A stretch of 14,983 bases of DNA from Lachnospiraceae bacterium (GCA_017477805.1 JAFUUM010000215.1:1-14983); one strand, 5' to 3'. Numbered from the stretch's first letter, positions 1 to 7,115 are shown. Translations and numbers: made by a program. The notes: generated by a model not told the origin, from the sequence alone.

Positions 1-487
1 AGAGAGCCTTTTCTTCATCGGACAGGGAAGAAGCCCAGTTGTTCAGCTTCAGAGAACCCTTGGTCGAAGAACCTGCGATGTACCAGCGTCTTGTATCTTC
101 CGTCACGTTCAGGTTCTTGAAGTCACCGTAAAGAGTGGTATCCTCGTTGAAGGTGTCCTTGGTTAGATCCTTTTTGCTTGCTGCAAGAAGGGTAGGGGTT
201 TCAAACCAACCGCCGAATTCGGTGCCTTCCAAGGTTTCAAATGCGCTGTAGGAAGAAGCATCGAGTACTTCGCCTGCATTTGCAGTGGCGGTTCCGAGGG
301 TGGTGTCCTGATTCTTAAAGGTTACGGTAACGGTTGCTGCAACGGGGGCGATTTCCGTTTCGGCGGGTGTCGATTTATCCGGTGTTTCTCCGCAGCCTGC
401 AAGCAGCAGACAGGTCATGAGACCGGTCAACAAAAGCCCGGATGCCTTTTTGGCCAGATTGGATCTCTGTAATAATGATCGTTTCAT
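1..487 (-). CDS. Lipoprotein with InlB-type repeat, C-terminus beyond window edge
   Basis: The gene starts at ATG 487-485 on the minus strand behind a GGGGAGGAAA ribosome site and runs off the left edge after 162 codons. Residues 1-29 form a lipoprotein signal: a basic N-terminus, a Leu-rich core and the lipobox LLLAGC with the lipidated Cys near residue 29. A short Thr/Pro/Glu linker follows. Residues of roughly 45-105 have the pattern of a Listeria-Bacteroides (InlB B-type) repeat: VTVTF at the start, an FGGW core and a final DTTLYGDF. Then comes WYIAGSS...LKLNNW, which resembles the opening of a carbohydrate-binding or adhesin-like module, though I do not recognise it firmly. It is probably an anchored extracellular glycan-binding protein. 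Divergence from a LacI repressor with matching operators suggests sugar-responsive control (inference). Confidence 0.8.
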   Translation of the reverse strand, partial: MKRSLLQRSNLAKKASGLLLTGLMTCLLLAGCGETPDKSTPAETEIAPVAATVTVTFKNQDTTLGTATANAGEVLDASSYSAFETLEGTEFGGWFETPTLLAASKKDLTKDTFNEDTTLYGDFKNLNVTEDTRRWYIAGSSTKGSLKLNNWASSLSDEEKAL

Positions 488-515
488 TGTGTTTCCTCCC
501 CAAAATGTTGTGATG

Positions 516-540
516 TTAATTTGTTAAGTTAACAAGTTAA
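516..540. promoter_or_regulatory. LacI operator(s) at the start point of the leftward lipoprotein gene
   Basis: TTAACAAGTTAA at 529-540 is a near-palindrome matching the core of the perfect operator at 598-613 except for one central base. An adjacent weaker copy, TTAATTTGTTAA (516-527), lies 13 bp away. The 529-540 site begins just downstream of the leftward -10 at 545-550, where a bound repressor would block initiation. Assignment to the neighbouring LacI protein is inferred from position and symmetry. Confidence 0.65.
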
Positions 541-544
541 TTTA

Positions 545-573
545 TTCATAACATCAAATAAATTGCTTGTCAA
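545..573 (-). promoter_or_regulatory. Sigma-A promoter of the leftward lipoprotein gene
   Basis: On the minus strand TTGACA (573-568) is followed by a 17-nt spacer and TATGAA (550-545). The -35 hexamer is consensus. It overlaps the -35 of the rightward lacI promoter because GCTTG-TCAAGC is nearly self-complementary. Confidence 0.7.
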
Positions 574-595
574 GCAGGTTTGATTCTGATATCAT
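567..595 (+). promoter_or_regulatory. Sigma-A promoter of the lacI-family gene
   Basis: TTGTCA (567-572), a 17-nt spacer and TATCAT (590-595) make a good promoter. The predicted start near 602 lies inside the perfect operator palindrome, so the repressor gene is probably autoregulated. Confidence 0.7.
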
Positions 596-597
596 CG

Positions 598-613
598 GGT
601 TAACATGTTAACC
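598..613. promoter_or_regulatory. Perfect 16-bp LacI operator palindrome
   Basis: GGTTAACATGTTAACC is fully self-complementary and sits directly after the rightward -10. Its centre lacks the CpG typical of many LacI-family operators. That fits the neighbouring protein, whose hinge lacks the usual Pro-Asn-x-x-Ala-Arg segment (inference). Confidence 0.7.
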
Positions 614-646
614 TAAATAAACGGAAGATATTGTGGGAGAAGCGAA

Positions 647-1531
647 ATGGCCACGGAAAAGAAAGCCACAGTCAGAGATATTGCTAAAAAAGCGGGGGTG
701 TCCGTTGCAACGGTGTCCTATGTCTTAAACGATAAGCAGGGGACCAAGATCAGCGAAGCCACCAGGAAAAAGGTATTACAGATCGCAAACCTGTTAAATT
801 ACAGTATCCCCGAACGATACAAGGGACAGGAAGAAAAGAAAGGCTATACCATCGGTATCGTTTATCAGCTTTTGGAGGATATGCCGTCACGAAACGCCGA
901 GGTCATGCACATGGTCCATCTGCTGGCAGAACGTTTTAAACGGATCGATTTTGTTTGCAGACTGCTTCCGGTGGATGATGAGGAAAGTGTAGTAAGGCCC
1001 GTGAGCGGCCTCGATGGGATCATCGCCATCGACTTAAATAAAGCTACATTTAAAAAGATGGCAGGAAATTACTATATCCCCATCCTTTGCCTGGATATGA
1101 TGATCAACGATTTTCTGTTTTATCAGATCCATACGGATTTTGAAAAACTGATGGAAGAGGCGGGAAAAGCACTTGGCGGGGAGTTTCTGGTGGCGATGGA
1201 CGGCTACTGTAACGAAGGCTATCAGGAATATATCGAAGAAACCGTAGGAAAAGGGAGACTCCTTCGCTTTACAGATCTTGATAAAAAGAAAATCGCGGGA
1301 TTAAAGGGAAAAAAGATCGCTGCATACGGAGAAAACCTTGGGATCGCACTTTTGCAATATGTGCCCGAAGAAGATCTTTTGATCATCAGTGAAAGCGAGG
1401 CGCGGGGGTATCTGCGCCCGTCGGTAAAAATGCTTCATAATGATATGGAAAAGAAAGCAAACCTGTCAATGAACATTATGATGAATGCCCTGGAGAAGAA
1501 ATTCGACGTAAAACATGAATACAAGGTGTAA
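647..1531 (+). CDS. LacI-family transcriptional repressor (short form)
   Basis: This is a DNA-binding repressor of 294 residues. Residues 8-30 are a classical LacI helix-turn-helix, TVRDIAKKAGVSVATVSYVL, followed by the third helix ending near LLNY at about residue 52. The usual hinge sequence (YxPNxxARxL) is replaced by YSIPERYKG. The rest is a periplasmic-binding-protein-like effector domain that begins at YTIGIVYQL (about residue 67). It is shorter than the usual 330-350 residues, so part of the ligand domain is reduced. ATG 647 is chosen because GGGAG (635-639) lies 7 nt upstream. The gene is divergent from a glycan-type lipoprotein gene with paired operators between them, so the likely role is local, sugar-responsive control of that gene and of itself. 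The effector cannot be read from the sequence. Confidence 0.9.
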   Translation: MATEKKATVRDIAKKAGVSVATVSYVLNDKQGTKISEATRKKVLQIANLLNYSIPERYKGQEEKKGYTIGIVYQLLEDMPSRNAEVMHMVHLLAERFKRIDFVCRLLPVDDEESVVRPVSGLDGIIAIDLNKATFKKMAGNYYIPILCLDMMINDFLFYQIHTDFEKLMEEAGKALGGEFLVAMDGYCNEGYQEYIEETVGKGRLLRFTDLDKKKIAGLKGKKIAAYGENLGIALLQYVPEEDLLIISESEARGYLRPSVKMLHNDMEKKANLSMNIMMNALEKKFDVKHEYKV

Positions 1532-1534
1532 GAC

Positions 1535-2201
1535 ATGGAAGAACTGGATTTTTACGGAAAAATGATATATCGGGAGGGGTGGTTCCTGTATTTTCGAAGG
1601 AACGGCCAGGTGTGCGTGCTGACAAGGGAAGATGCGCGGATGATCGAATACTCCTACGAGAAATATAGGGAATATGAACTTAGCCAGGATTCCATGAGCC
1701 GTATGTACGAGGGAACATACCCCTTTGAAGAATACGGTTTTACAAGGGCTCCAATCTATTCAAAAACTGATCGTCAGAAAGGGAACGGTGGGAGTTGCGG
1801 AAAATGCTTCCGAAAACTGCCGGGAAACGCCTGTCTGCAAGGTTTCTCTCTCTCCAACCGTCAGATATCTGAATGACGATGCTTTTAGATATCTTGAAAT
1901 GGCGGAGATCGATCTTGCAAATGTGGAGATTGTCGGCAAAAGAGCAGTAGGCTTTGGACGGTACAAGATCCTTCATGTACCCGCGAGCTGCCGGGTCTTT
2001 GCGGGGGGCAATCTTGTCAAAAACGGATACCTGAAGGATGTGTATTTTCATAGTCCCGATACAGAGATCGATGATCTGATCTGTCAATCCGGGGACGGGG
2101 AAAAGATCCGGATCCATGGATTTCCGGGCACTGCGGTAGAACTTGAGTGTGAAACGGATCCATATCATCCCCCCATTGTGTTTGTTCCGGACATGAAATA
2201 A
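1535..2201 (+). pseudogene. Unknown gene split by a +1 frameshift
   Basis: Two overlapping reading frames together look like one protein of about 221 residues. The first starts at ATG 1535, three bases after the lacI stop, and reads sensibly to about residue 78 (GFTRAPIYSK) before turning into a Gly/Cys/Lys-rich tail that stops at 1876. The second, one base forward, is open from 1698 and reads sensibly from about 1767 to TAA 2199-2201, with segments such as LNDDAFRYLEMAEIDLANVE. The combined length is 3n+1, so one extra base would explain it. The run of five A at 1762-1766 is a good candidate place. I do not recognise the family. The tight spacing suggests co-transcription with lacI. It could be a real mutation, an assembly or sequencing error, or less likely programmed frameshifting. 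Confidence 0.6.
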
Positions 2202-2241
2202 GCGTCTGGCCGCATAAAAATCAAGGAATGTGTACTTTATT

Positions 2242-3171
2242 ATGAGAAATAGAAAAATGCTCGGAAACGGGCTGTTATTACTGACTGCATTTATCTGGGG
2301 AACTGCTTTTGTGTTTCAGAGGGCAGGAATGGACCTGATCGAACCCATCACTTTCAATGCGGCAAGAATGGCATTATCAGCCATTGCTGTCGGGATGGTA
2401 GCTTTTCTCCTGCGAAAACGGGAGAGAGCGGCAGCTGCTTCGAGACCTGTAGAAGAACAGAAAGAATATCGGAAAAACACAGTGTTGGGAGGCCTTTGCT
2501 GCGGTTCCATCCTGGGGGTGGCAAGCATCTTTCAGCAGATGGGGATCGTTACCACAACGGCGGGAAAAGCCGGATTTATCACGGCAATGTATATGCTGCT
2601 GGTGCCGGTCATCGGATTTGTGTTTCTGAAGAAGAAAAATACCTGGCTTGTGTGGCTGGCGGTGCTTTTGGGGATCACAGGAATGTACTTTCTGTGCATC
2701 ACCGGGGAGTTCAGCCTTTCAAAGGGAGATACGCTGGTCAGTCTCTGCGCATTTTGCTTCAGTTTTCACATTTTAGCCTGTGACCATTTTGTGGGAAGGG
2801 GCGACCCGATCCGGATCTCCGCTATCCAATTTGCCGTTGCGACGGTCATCTCAACTGTGATTGCGGCTGTTATGGAAGAACCTAGTGTCGAAAAACTCAT
2901 CTCAGCGGCCATACCCATCCTGTACTGCGGGATTGTCTCGGGAGGTGTAGGATATACGCTGCAGATGGTGGCACAGAAGTTCACGGATCCCACCATTGCT
3001 TCTCTTTTGATGAGTATGGAGTCTGTTTTTGCGGTGATAGCAGGCGTGATCTTATTGGGAGAGCAAATGAGTTCCCGGGAATTGATGGGCTGTATCCTAA
3101 TGTTTACGGCAATTCTCATGGTTCAGATCCCTCTTCCGGAGAAAAGAAAACAAGTAACCCAGGAGGATTAA
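2242..3171 (+). CDS. EamA/DMT-superfamily transporter
   Basis: This is an integral membrane permease of the drug/metabolite transporter superfamily, 309 residues from ATG 2242. It is very hydrophobic, with the spacing expected for ten transmembrane helices in two EamA repeats. The first repeat opens with LLLLTAFIWGTAFVFQRAGM, the hallmark of this family. The second includes the segment SLLMSMESVFAVIAGVILLG, which matches the conserved end of the second repeat. A charged cytosolic loop (RKRERAAAASRPVEEQKEY) follows helix 2, and the C-terminus is basic. A GTG 12 bases upstream is also possible, but AAGGA (2223-2227) is too close to it. Substrates of this family are amino acids, nucleotides or other small metabolites; none can be assigned here. 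It lies 40 bases after the frameshifted gene. Confidence 0.9.
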   Translation: MRNRKMLGNGLLLLTAFIWGTAFVFQRAGMDLIEPITFNAARMALSAIAVGMVAFLLRKRERAAAASRPVEEQKEYRKNTVLGGLCCGSILGVASIFQQMGIVTTTAGKAGFITAMYMLLVPVIGFVFLKKKNTWLVWLAVLLGITGMYFLCITGEFSLSKGDTLVSLCAFCFSFHILACDHFVGRGDPIRISAIQFAVATVISTVIAAVMEEPSVEKLISAAIPILYCGIVSGGVGYTLQMVAQKFTDPTIASLLMSMESVFAVIAGVILLGEQMSSRELMGCILMFTAILMVQIPLPEKRKQVTQED

Positions 3172-3261
3172 AAACATGTGGTATATGGTAGGTTAAAACA
3201 CGATTTTGCATATTGGATTTTTAGAGACTAATGTTTTTTGAGATTTTTGAGGACGAATAAC

Positions 3262-4035
3262 ATGAATTATTTTGTTGAAGGATTACAGGGGAGCGGAAAG
3301 AGTACCCTGGTAGAAAAACTGGCGAAGAAATATCCTGATCACAGTGTGCTCCGGGAGGGAGATTATTCTCCCGTGGAACTTGCCTGGTGCGCTTACGTAA
3401 CGGATCAGAAGTACCGGGGGATCCTGAATAAGTACAGCAGCATCCGCGGGATGATCGAAGAGAAAAGCCATGATGAAAACGGCAAAAAGATCATCTGTTA
3501 TACACAGGTGATCACGGATGTCCCGGGGTTTCATCAGGACCTGGAGCAGTATGAGATCTATAACGGTCGAAGATCTTTTGAAGAGTTTCGGGATATCATT
3601 TTTGAAAGGTATAAAAACTGGACCGGGGACAACATGATCTTCGAGTGTTCGATCTTCCAGAATATCGTTGAAGATATGATCCTTTATCGGAATGCATCTG
3701 ACGAAGATATCGTATGTTTTTATAAAGAACTGGCGGAGATCTTAAGGGATAAGGACTTCCGGATCCTGTATCTTCAGGCGGATCATATCAAAGATAACAT
3801 CGATGTGATCAGAAAAGAACGCTCCGATGACAATGGAAATGAAATGTGGTTTCCGCTGATGATCCGGTATTTTGACGAGTCTCCCTATGCCAAGGCCCGG
3901 GGGATCTCCGGTGAGGAGGAGCTTCTGAAGCACTTTGCTCATCGCCAGGAACTGGAACTTCGCATTTGCAGGGAAATCTTTTCCGATAAGGTGACTGTAC
4001 TCAGATCAAAGGAGTATCCTGCGGATTTGTGGTAA
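3262..4035 (+). CDS. P-loop NTPase, nucleoside/shikimate-kinase-like, function unknown
   Basis: The protein has 257 residues. ATG 3262 is preferred over the upstream in-frame TTG 3238 because TGAGGA lies 8-9 bases before it and because the P-loop is then N-terminal. Residues 3-15 hold a strand plus Walker A, FVEGLQGSGKST. A REGDYSPVELAW motif follows around residue 38, and there is a long helical middle region. The late segment FRILYLQADHIKDNIDVIRKERS resembles the LID-type region of small-molecule kinases. Overall it looks like a cytosolic phosphotransferase of the thymidylate/shikimate/AAA_33 type that acts on a small molecule, but I cannot name the substrate. No membrane segments are present. 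A TGGTAAAAT promoter for the next gene overlaps its stop codon. Confidence 0.7.
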   Translation: MNYFVEGLQGSGKSTLVEKLAKKYPDHSVLREGDYSPVELAWCAYVTDQKYRGILNKYSSIRGMIEEKSHDENGKKIICYTQVITDVPGFHQDLEQYEIYNGRRSFEEFRDIIFERYKNWTGDNMIFECSIFQNIVEDMILYRNASDEDIVCFYKELAEILRDKDFRILYLQADHIKDNIDVIRKERSDDNGNEMWFPLMIRYFDESPYAKARGISGEEELLKHFAHRQELELRICREIFSDKVTVLRSKEYPADLW

Positions 4036-4038
4036 AAT
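4030..4038 (+). promoter_or_regulatory. Extended -10 promoter before the receiver-like gene
   Basis: TGGTAAAAT overlaps the TAA stop of the kinase-like gene (4033-4035) and is followed at 4050-4059 by a strong GTGGGAGGGG ribosome site and ATG 4064. There is no clear -35, which is acceptable for TGn extended -10 promoters. Confidence 0.45.
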
Positions 4039-4063
4039 TGGATAAGAATGTGGGAGGGGCCCT

Positions 4064-4816
4064 ATGAAACAGATCATTGTCGTTACGAACCACAAAGAAC
4101 AGTTCGAAAAGAAGATACCTGCAGAGGATTTTCTTGTTACCTGGAGTGCCTTTACCGTAGAGGATCTGCTGAAAGTACGGGATAAGTCAAATCTGATCCT
4201 GCTCTGTATGGATCATGAAGACCGCAATGTGCTGGATCGGATGGGACTTTATCTGCGGGATGCCTGCATCGAAGATGAAAAGATGCTGTATATCTACGGA
4301 AATAAGGATGATGTGGATACCATCACATCTTTCGTGCCCTCCATGTCCATCAAACGGTCCGTATACGCTTTTGAGGATTTTACCAAGTTCACCGCAGAAC
4401 TTGTGAAAAACGAGGTGGAAGCCGAATACGGAAAGCCTTGCTGCCTCATCGTTGACGATGATTCCGAATACGTTGGGCATCTGCGGCTGCATTTGGACGC
4501 CTTTTTCCGGGTGGTGGTCTGTAAGCTTGAACCGGCGGATATCTGTACGCTGATCAAAGATGCGGATGTTGCCCTGATCAGTGCTGACGGGAAACTCAAA
4601 CTTTCGGAGACTATGGGCCTGTTCCGTATCCTTTTTACCAAAAAGAAGACATCGAACTTCCGGTATTTCTTCCTGACATCGCCGGACAGCGCGGATGATA
4701 TCCTGAAGATGGGGGATGAAGAGAGTAAGATCTCCATTTCAAAACAACTGGAAATGGATAAGGTTGCCAAAGTGCTGGTACAACAGTTTTGCAAACCAAT
4801 AAAATTAGATTTATAA
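4064..4816 (+). CDS. Tandem degenerate receiver-like (pseudo-REC) protein
   Basis: The protein has 250 residues and no DNA-binding or enzymatic output domain that I can see. The second half opens with CCLIVDDDSEYVGHLRLHLD (residues 126-145), a typical response-regulator start with the acidic cluster at D131-D133. At the expected phosphorylation strand it reads DVALISADG, where Ser173 appears to replace the phospho-acceptor Asp. The first half (residues 1-115) follows a similar alternating strand/helix plan: IIVVTN, then LILLCMD, MLYIYG and a final FEDF helix. Its acidic pocket is also incomplete. I infer two receiver folds in tandem that no longer take part in normal phosphotransfer and may act as a protein-interaction module. 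A strong terminator follows, so it ends its transcript. Confidence 0.55.
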   Translation: MKQIIVVTNHKEQFEKKIPAEDFLVTWSAFTVEDLLKVRDKSNLILLCMDHEDRNVLDRMGLYLRDACIEDEKMLYIYGNKDDVDTITSFVPSMSIKRSVYAFEDFTKFTAELVKNEVEAEYGKPCCLIVDDDSEYVGHLRLHLDAFFRVVVCKLEPADICTLIKDADVALISADGKLKLSETMGLFRILFTKKKTSNFRYFFLTSPDSADDILKMGDEESKISISKQLEMDKVAKVLVQQFCKPIKLDL

Positions 4817-4821
4817 AATCA

Positions 4822-4860
4822 AAAAAGGGAGCGCCTTGCGGAGCTTCCTTTTTATTTTTT
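4822..4860 (+). terminator. Intrinsic terminator after the receiver-like gene
   Basis: AAAAAGGGAGC (4822-4832) pairs with GCTTCCTTTTT (4843-4853). Two further C-G pairs extend it inward past a mismatch, with a TTGC loop, and a long T run follows. The A-rich left arm means it may work in both directions. Confidence 0.85.
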
Positions 4861-4942
4861 ATTGATTCCGGTGCAACATTTTCGGATCCTTGGTTGTCTA
4901 TAAGATAGCCGGCTAAAAAACAAACCTGGAAAGGACCAGATC

Positions 4943-5533
4943 ATGAGAGCTTTAAAACAGATCTTAGCTTCCCTTTTTGTGATCATCATAGCCTGTATTG
5001 CACTGGTGGGCTGTATATCCGATGGGGATTGGAGTTAGAATTACGGAAAGACCGCAGAGGACGGCGCATGGCAAGGCTGTCTGGATACCAGGCATAATCG
5101 TGCATTTGTGACTCTCTATACCTGGGACGGATCCGAAGAGGGCCGCAGGATAGAACCCACATCCATAGTTGGATGCAAGGTGATCAAATACGGCGGCTAT
5201 TTTGGCAGAGGTCTTCCTTGTCCGTTTTACTTAGGGATTGAGGGAGGATGTACAGTAAGCCTTGAAGAGATCCCGGAAGATGCTGAAATTGAAGCCAGCC
5301 CCTTTACCCTGGTGGCTGGACCTAAGATCACGGATTTTTTGATGGCCTATGAGGACTTTTATTACAGAGTGGAAAACGAGGACGGAACGGACTCCTATTA
5401 CCATGCAGTGTTTGATATCGAACTGGATAATAATAATCCCTACTTCACCATAAAAGATGGTCTTCTTTATAAAGGAAACGAAGAAAAACCTGTTTTTGAC
5501 GGGATCCCTGCGAGATATTCCCAGGCAATGTGA
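4943..5533 (+). pseudogene. Small lipoprotein gene interrupted by an in-frame TAG
   Basis: ATG 4943 follows GGAAAGGA (4928-4935). The first 31 codons encode a lipoprotein signal: MRALK, a hydrophobic core, then the lipobox LVGC with Cys24. Codon 32 is TAG (5036-5038). The same frame then stays open for 164 more codons to TGA 5531-5533, with normal-looking protein (NYGKTAEDGAWQGC..., then FYYRVENEDGTDSYY). No ribosome site is found before the first later start (GTG 5108). The simplest reading is a nonsense mutation in what was a secreted lipoprotein of about 196 residues. TGG to TAG is one base and would fit the local sequence GDW-S-x-NY. The mature part is unrecognised but appears rich in beta structure. 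Suppression or readthrough of the amber codon is possible but unsupported. Confidence 0.7.
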
Positions 5534-5539
5534 TACAAT
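5531..5539 (+). promoter_or_regulatory. Extended -10 promoter before the GNAT/methyltransferase pair
   Basis: TGATACAAT starts on the TGA stop of the broken lipoprotein gene and lies about 30 bases before ATG 5570. It matches the TG-N-TA-NAAT motif seen before several other genes in the window. Confidence 0.5.
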
Positions 5540-5569
5540 GTGTCGGGGAAGAGAAGGAAGGGATAGAAC

Positions 5570-6316
5570 ATGGACAAGGAACTGAGAGAGCAGATCGTGC
5601 ACTGCGAGGAACTTGCGGCAAATGCGCATGTGGCCCTAAATATCTTACAATATGACGGCTGGATCCTTCATTTTTCCGAGGGACACACGGGACGGGCCAA
5701 TTCCGTCAGTGTTCTTTATCCGTCACATCTTGATCCGGATGAGAAGATCGATTACTGCGAAAAGCAGTATGCAGCCCAGAACCTGCCCTGCGTCTTCAAA
5801 CTGACGGACGGCGAGGAAGACTTGATGGACAGATTGGTGAAGAGGGGATATACGGATATCACGCCCTCGTCCGTCATGCGTGCGGAGGCTCGTAACATCA
5901 AGATGCCGGAGGGAGATATTGTGCTTTCGGATCTTCCGACCGAAGAATGGCTGGAGCCCTATTTTGCCTTTGAAGGTTTTGATGAGAGACATCAGGGAAT
6001 TTACAGGCGGATGCTGGATAAACTGTGCCTGAAAGCCGTGTACGCGGCAGTGAAAGAGCAGGGAGAGGTTGTCGCAGTGGCTTCCGCCGTGGAAGATAAC
6101 GGTCAGATGCTGATCCAGAACGTGATCGTGGATGCGGCTCACAGGGGGGAAGGCTACGGCAGAGCTGTGTGTACCGCCCTTCTTGCAAAGGCTGCGGAAG
6201 ACGGGATCCACACCTGTTTTCTTCAGGTGCTGCAAAGAAATACCGTTGCCCGTTCCCTCTATGAAAGTCTGGGATTTCAGCATGTATACAACTACTGTTA
6301 CATGAAAAAGGAGTAA
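5570..6316 (+). CDS. GNAT-family N-acetyltransferase
   Basis: This is a cytosolic acyl-CoA-dependent acetyltransferase of 248 residues. The catalytic GNAT fold is in the C-terminal half: strand beta-4 LIQNVIVDAA (181-190), then the acetyl-CoA pyrophosphate-binding motif A HRGEGYGRAV (191-200, R/QxxGxG/A type). The final motif is NTVARSLYESLGFQHVY (224-240). Residues 1-110 form a separate N-terminal half without motif A, as in two-lobed GNATs where the first lobe is degenerate. ATG 5570 is supported by GGAAGGG about 7 bases upstream. The stop is two bases from the ATG of a methyltransferase gene, so the two proteins are probably translationally coupled and may modify related substrates. The acceptor (small molecule, peptide or tRNA-linked) is not readable. 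Confidence 0.88.
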   Translation: MDKELREQIVHCEELAANAHVALNILQYDGWILHFSEGHTGRANSVSVLYPSHLDPDEKIDYCEKQYAAQNLPCVFKLTDGEEDLMDRLVKRGYTDITPSSVMRAEARNIKMPEGDIVLSDLPTEEWLEPYFAFEGFDERHQGIYRRMLDKLCLKAVYAAVKEQGEVVAVASAVEDNGQMLIQNVIVDAAHRGEGYGRAVCTALLAKAAEDGIHTCFLQVLQRNTVARSLYESLGFQHVYNYCYMKKE

Positions 6317-6318
6317 GC

Positions 6319-7038
6319 ATGGCAGTTAAAGACTACCGAAATGTTGTGGATCAGCCCTGGGGCAAAATGTTCTATGACCTTGTCTACAGACAACTTGATC
6401 TGCCTGAAAAGAAGCGGTTAAAGATCCTGGATTTCGGGGCGGGATTTTGCCTGACCGCGGATCACTATGCCAAAGATCATGATGTGATCGCAGTGGAACC
6501 CAACGAAGAGATGAGAAATCTTCGGGTGCAGAATAATGCCTATACTCTGATCCCACAGGGGGAGGAGTATCTTTCCACGTTGGAAGATGCTTCCGTGGAT
6601 GTGATCATCTGCCATAACGTTTTGGAATACGTTGCCGATATGGATCCGATCCTGAAGCAGTTTGAGCGGATCCTGAAGCCGGATGGGGTTATCTCCATCG
6701 TAAAACACAATGATCTTGGAAGAGTTGTGTTTTATGCGGTCTTAAACGATGATCCGAAGGCAGCATTGGAACTTTTGGATAAAGAAGAGGATGAGGGCAG
6801 CATCTTCGGAAGTAGAAAGGTCTATACCGGCGATACGATCTTATCTGCGTTTTCGGGTAAGATGAGCCTTGCGGACTCATACGGGATCCGGACCTTTTAC
6901 GGGCTTTCTTCCAATAACGAGATCAAGTTTACGGAAGAATGGTATCACTCCATGCTGGAACTCGAGATGAGAGCCGGGAGTATGGAAGAATATAAGAATA
7001 TTGCCTTTTTCCACCATCTTATATTTCGGAAGAAGTAA
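6319..7038 (+). CDS. Class I SAM methyltransferase, CmoM/SmtA-like
   Basis: The protein has 239 residues and transfers a methyl group from S-adenosylmethionine. Motif I is ILDFGAGFCLTA (36-47). The acidic residue that holds the SAM ribose is E60 in VIAVEPNEEM. Motif IV is DVIICHNVLEYVADMDPIL (94-112), and the post-motif is ILKPDGVISIV. From memory, the order CHNVLEYVAD...LKPDGVIS, the later GIRTFYG and the C-terminal MLELEMR...YKNIAFFHHLIFRK follow E. coli CmoM (SmtA), which methylates the carboxyl of 5-carboxymethoxyuridine in tRNA. Similarity outside the SAM core supports the subfamily, but a tRNA role in this organism is inference. AAGGAG inside the end of the acetyltransferase gene serves as its ribosome site. 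Confidence 0.85.
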   Translation: MAVKDYRNVVDQPWGKMFYDLVYRQLDLPEKKRLKILDFGAGFCLTADHYAKDHDVIAVEPNEEMRNLRVQNNAYTLIPQGEEYLSTLEDASVDVIICHNVLEYVADMDPILKQFERILKPDGVISIVKHNDLGRVVFYAVLNDDPKAALELLDKEEDEGSIFGSRKVYTGDTILSAFSGKMSLADSYGIRTFYGLSSNNEIKFTEEWYHSMLELEMRAGSMEEYKNIAFFHHLIFRKK

Positions 7039-7066
7039 GCCGACGTCACCGGAGATATAGAAAAAT

Positions 7067-7115
7067 AAAAAAGTTCCTAGGATTTCCGCTTGTTAGCGAT
7101 ACCTGGAACTTTTTT
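7067..7115 (+). terminator. Intrinsic terminator, probably bidirectional
   Basis: AAAAAAGTTCCtAGG (7067-7081) pairs with CCTGGAACTTTTTT (7102-7115) with one bulged T. A smaller inner hairpin, CGCT-TGTT-AGCG, lies at 7087-7098. A-run and T-run flanks on both sides allow function on either strand. It directly abuts the inverted-repeat element at 7116. Confidence 0.85.

Noticed and set aside
5723..6283. 186-codon open frame on the minus strand
   Set aside because: It is antisense to the GNAT gene with conserved motif A on the plus strand; His/Phe-rich shadow text.
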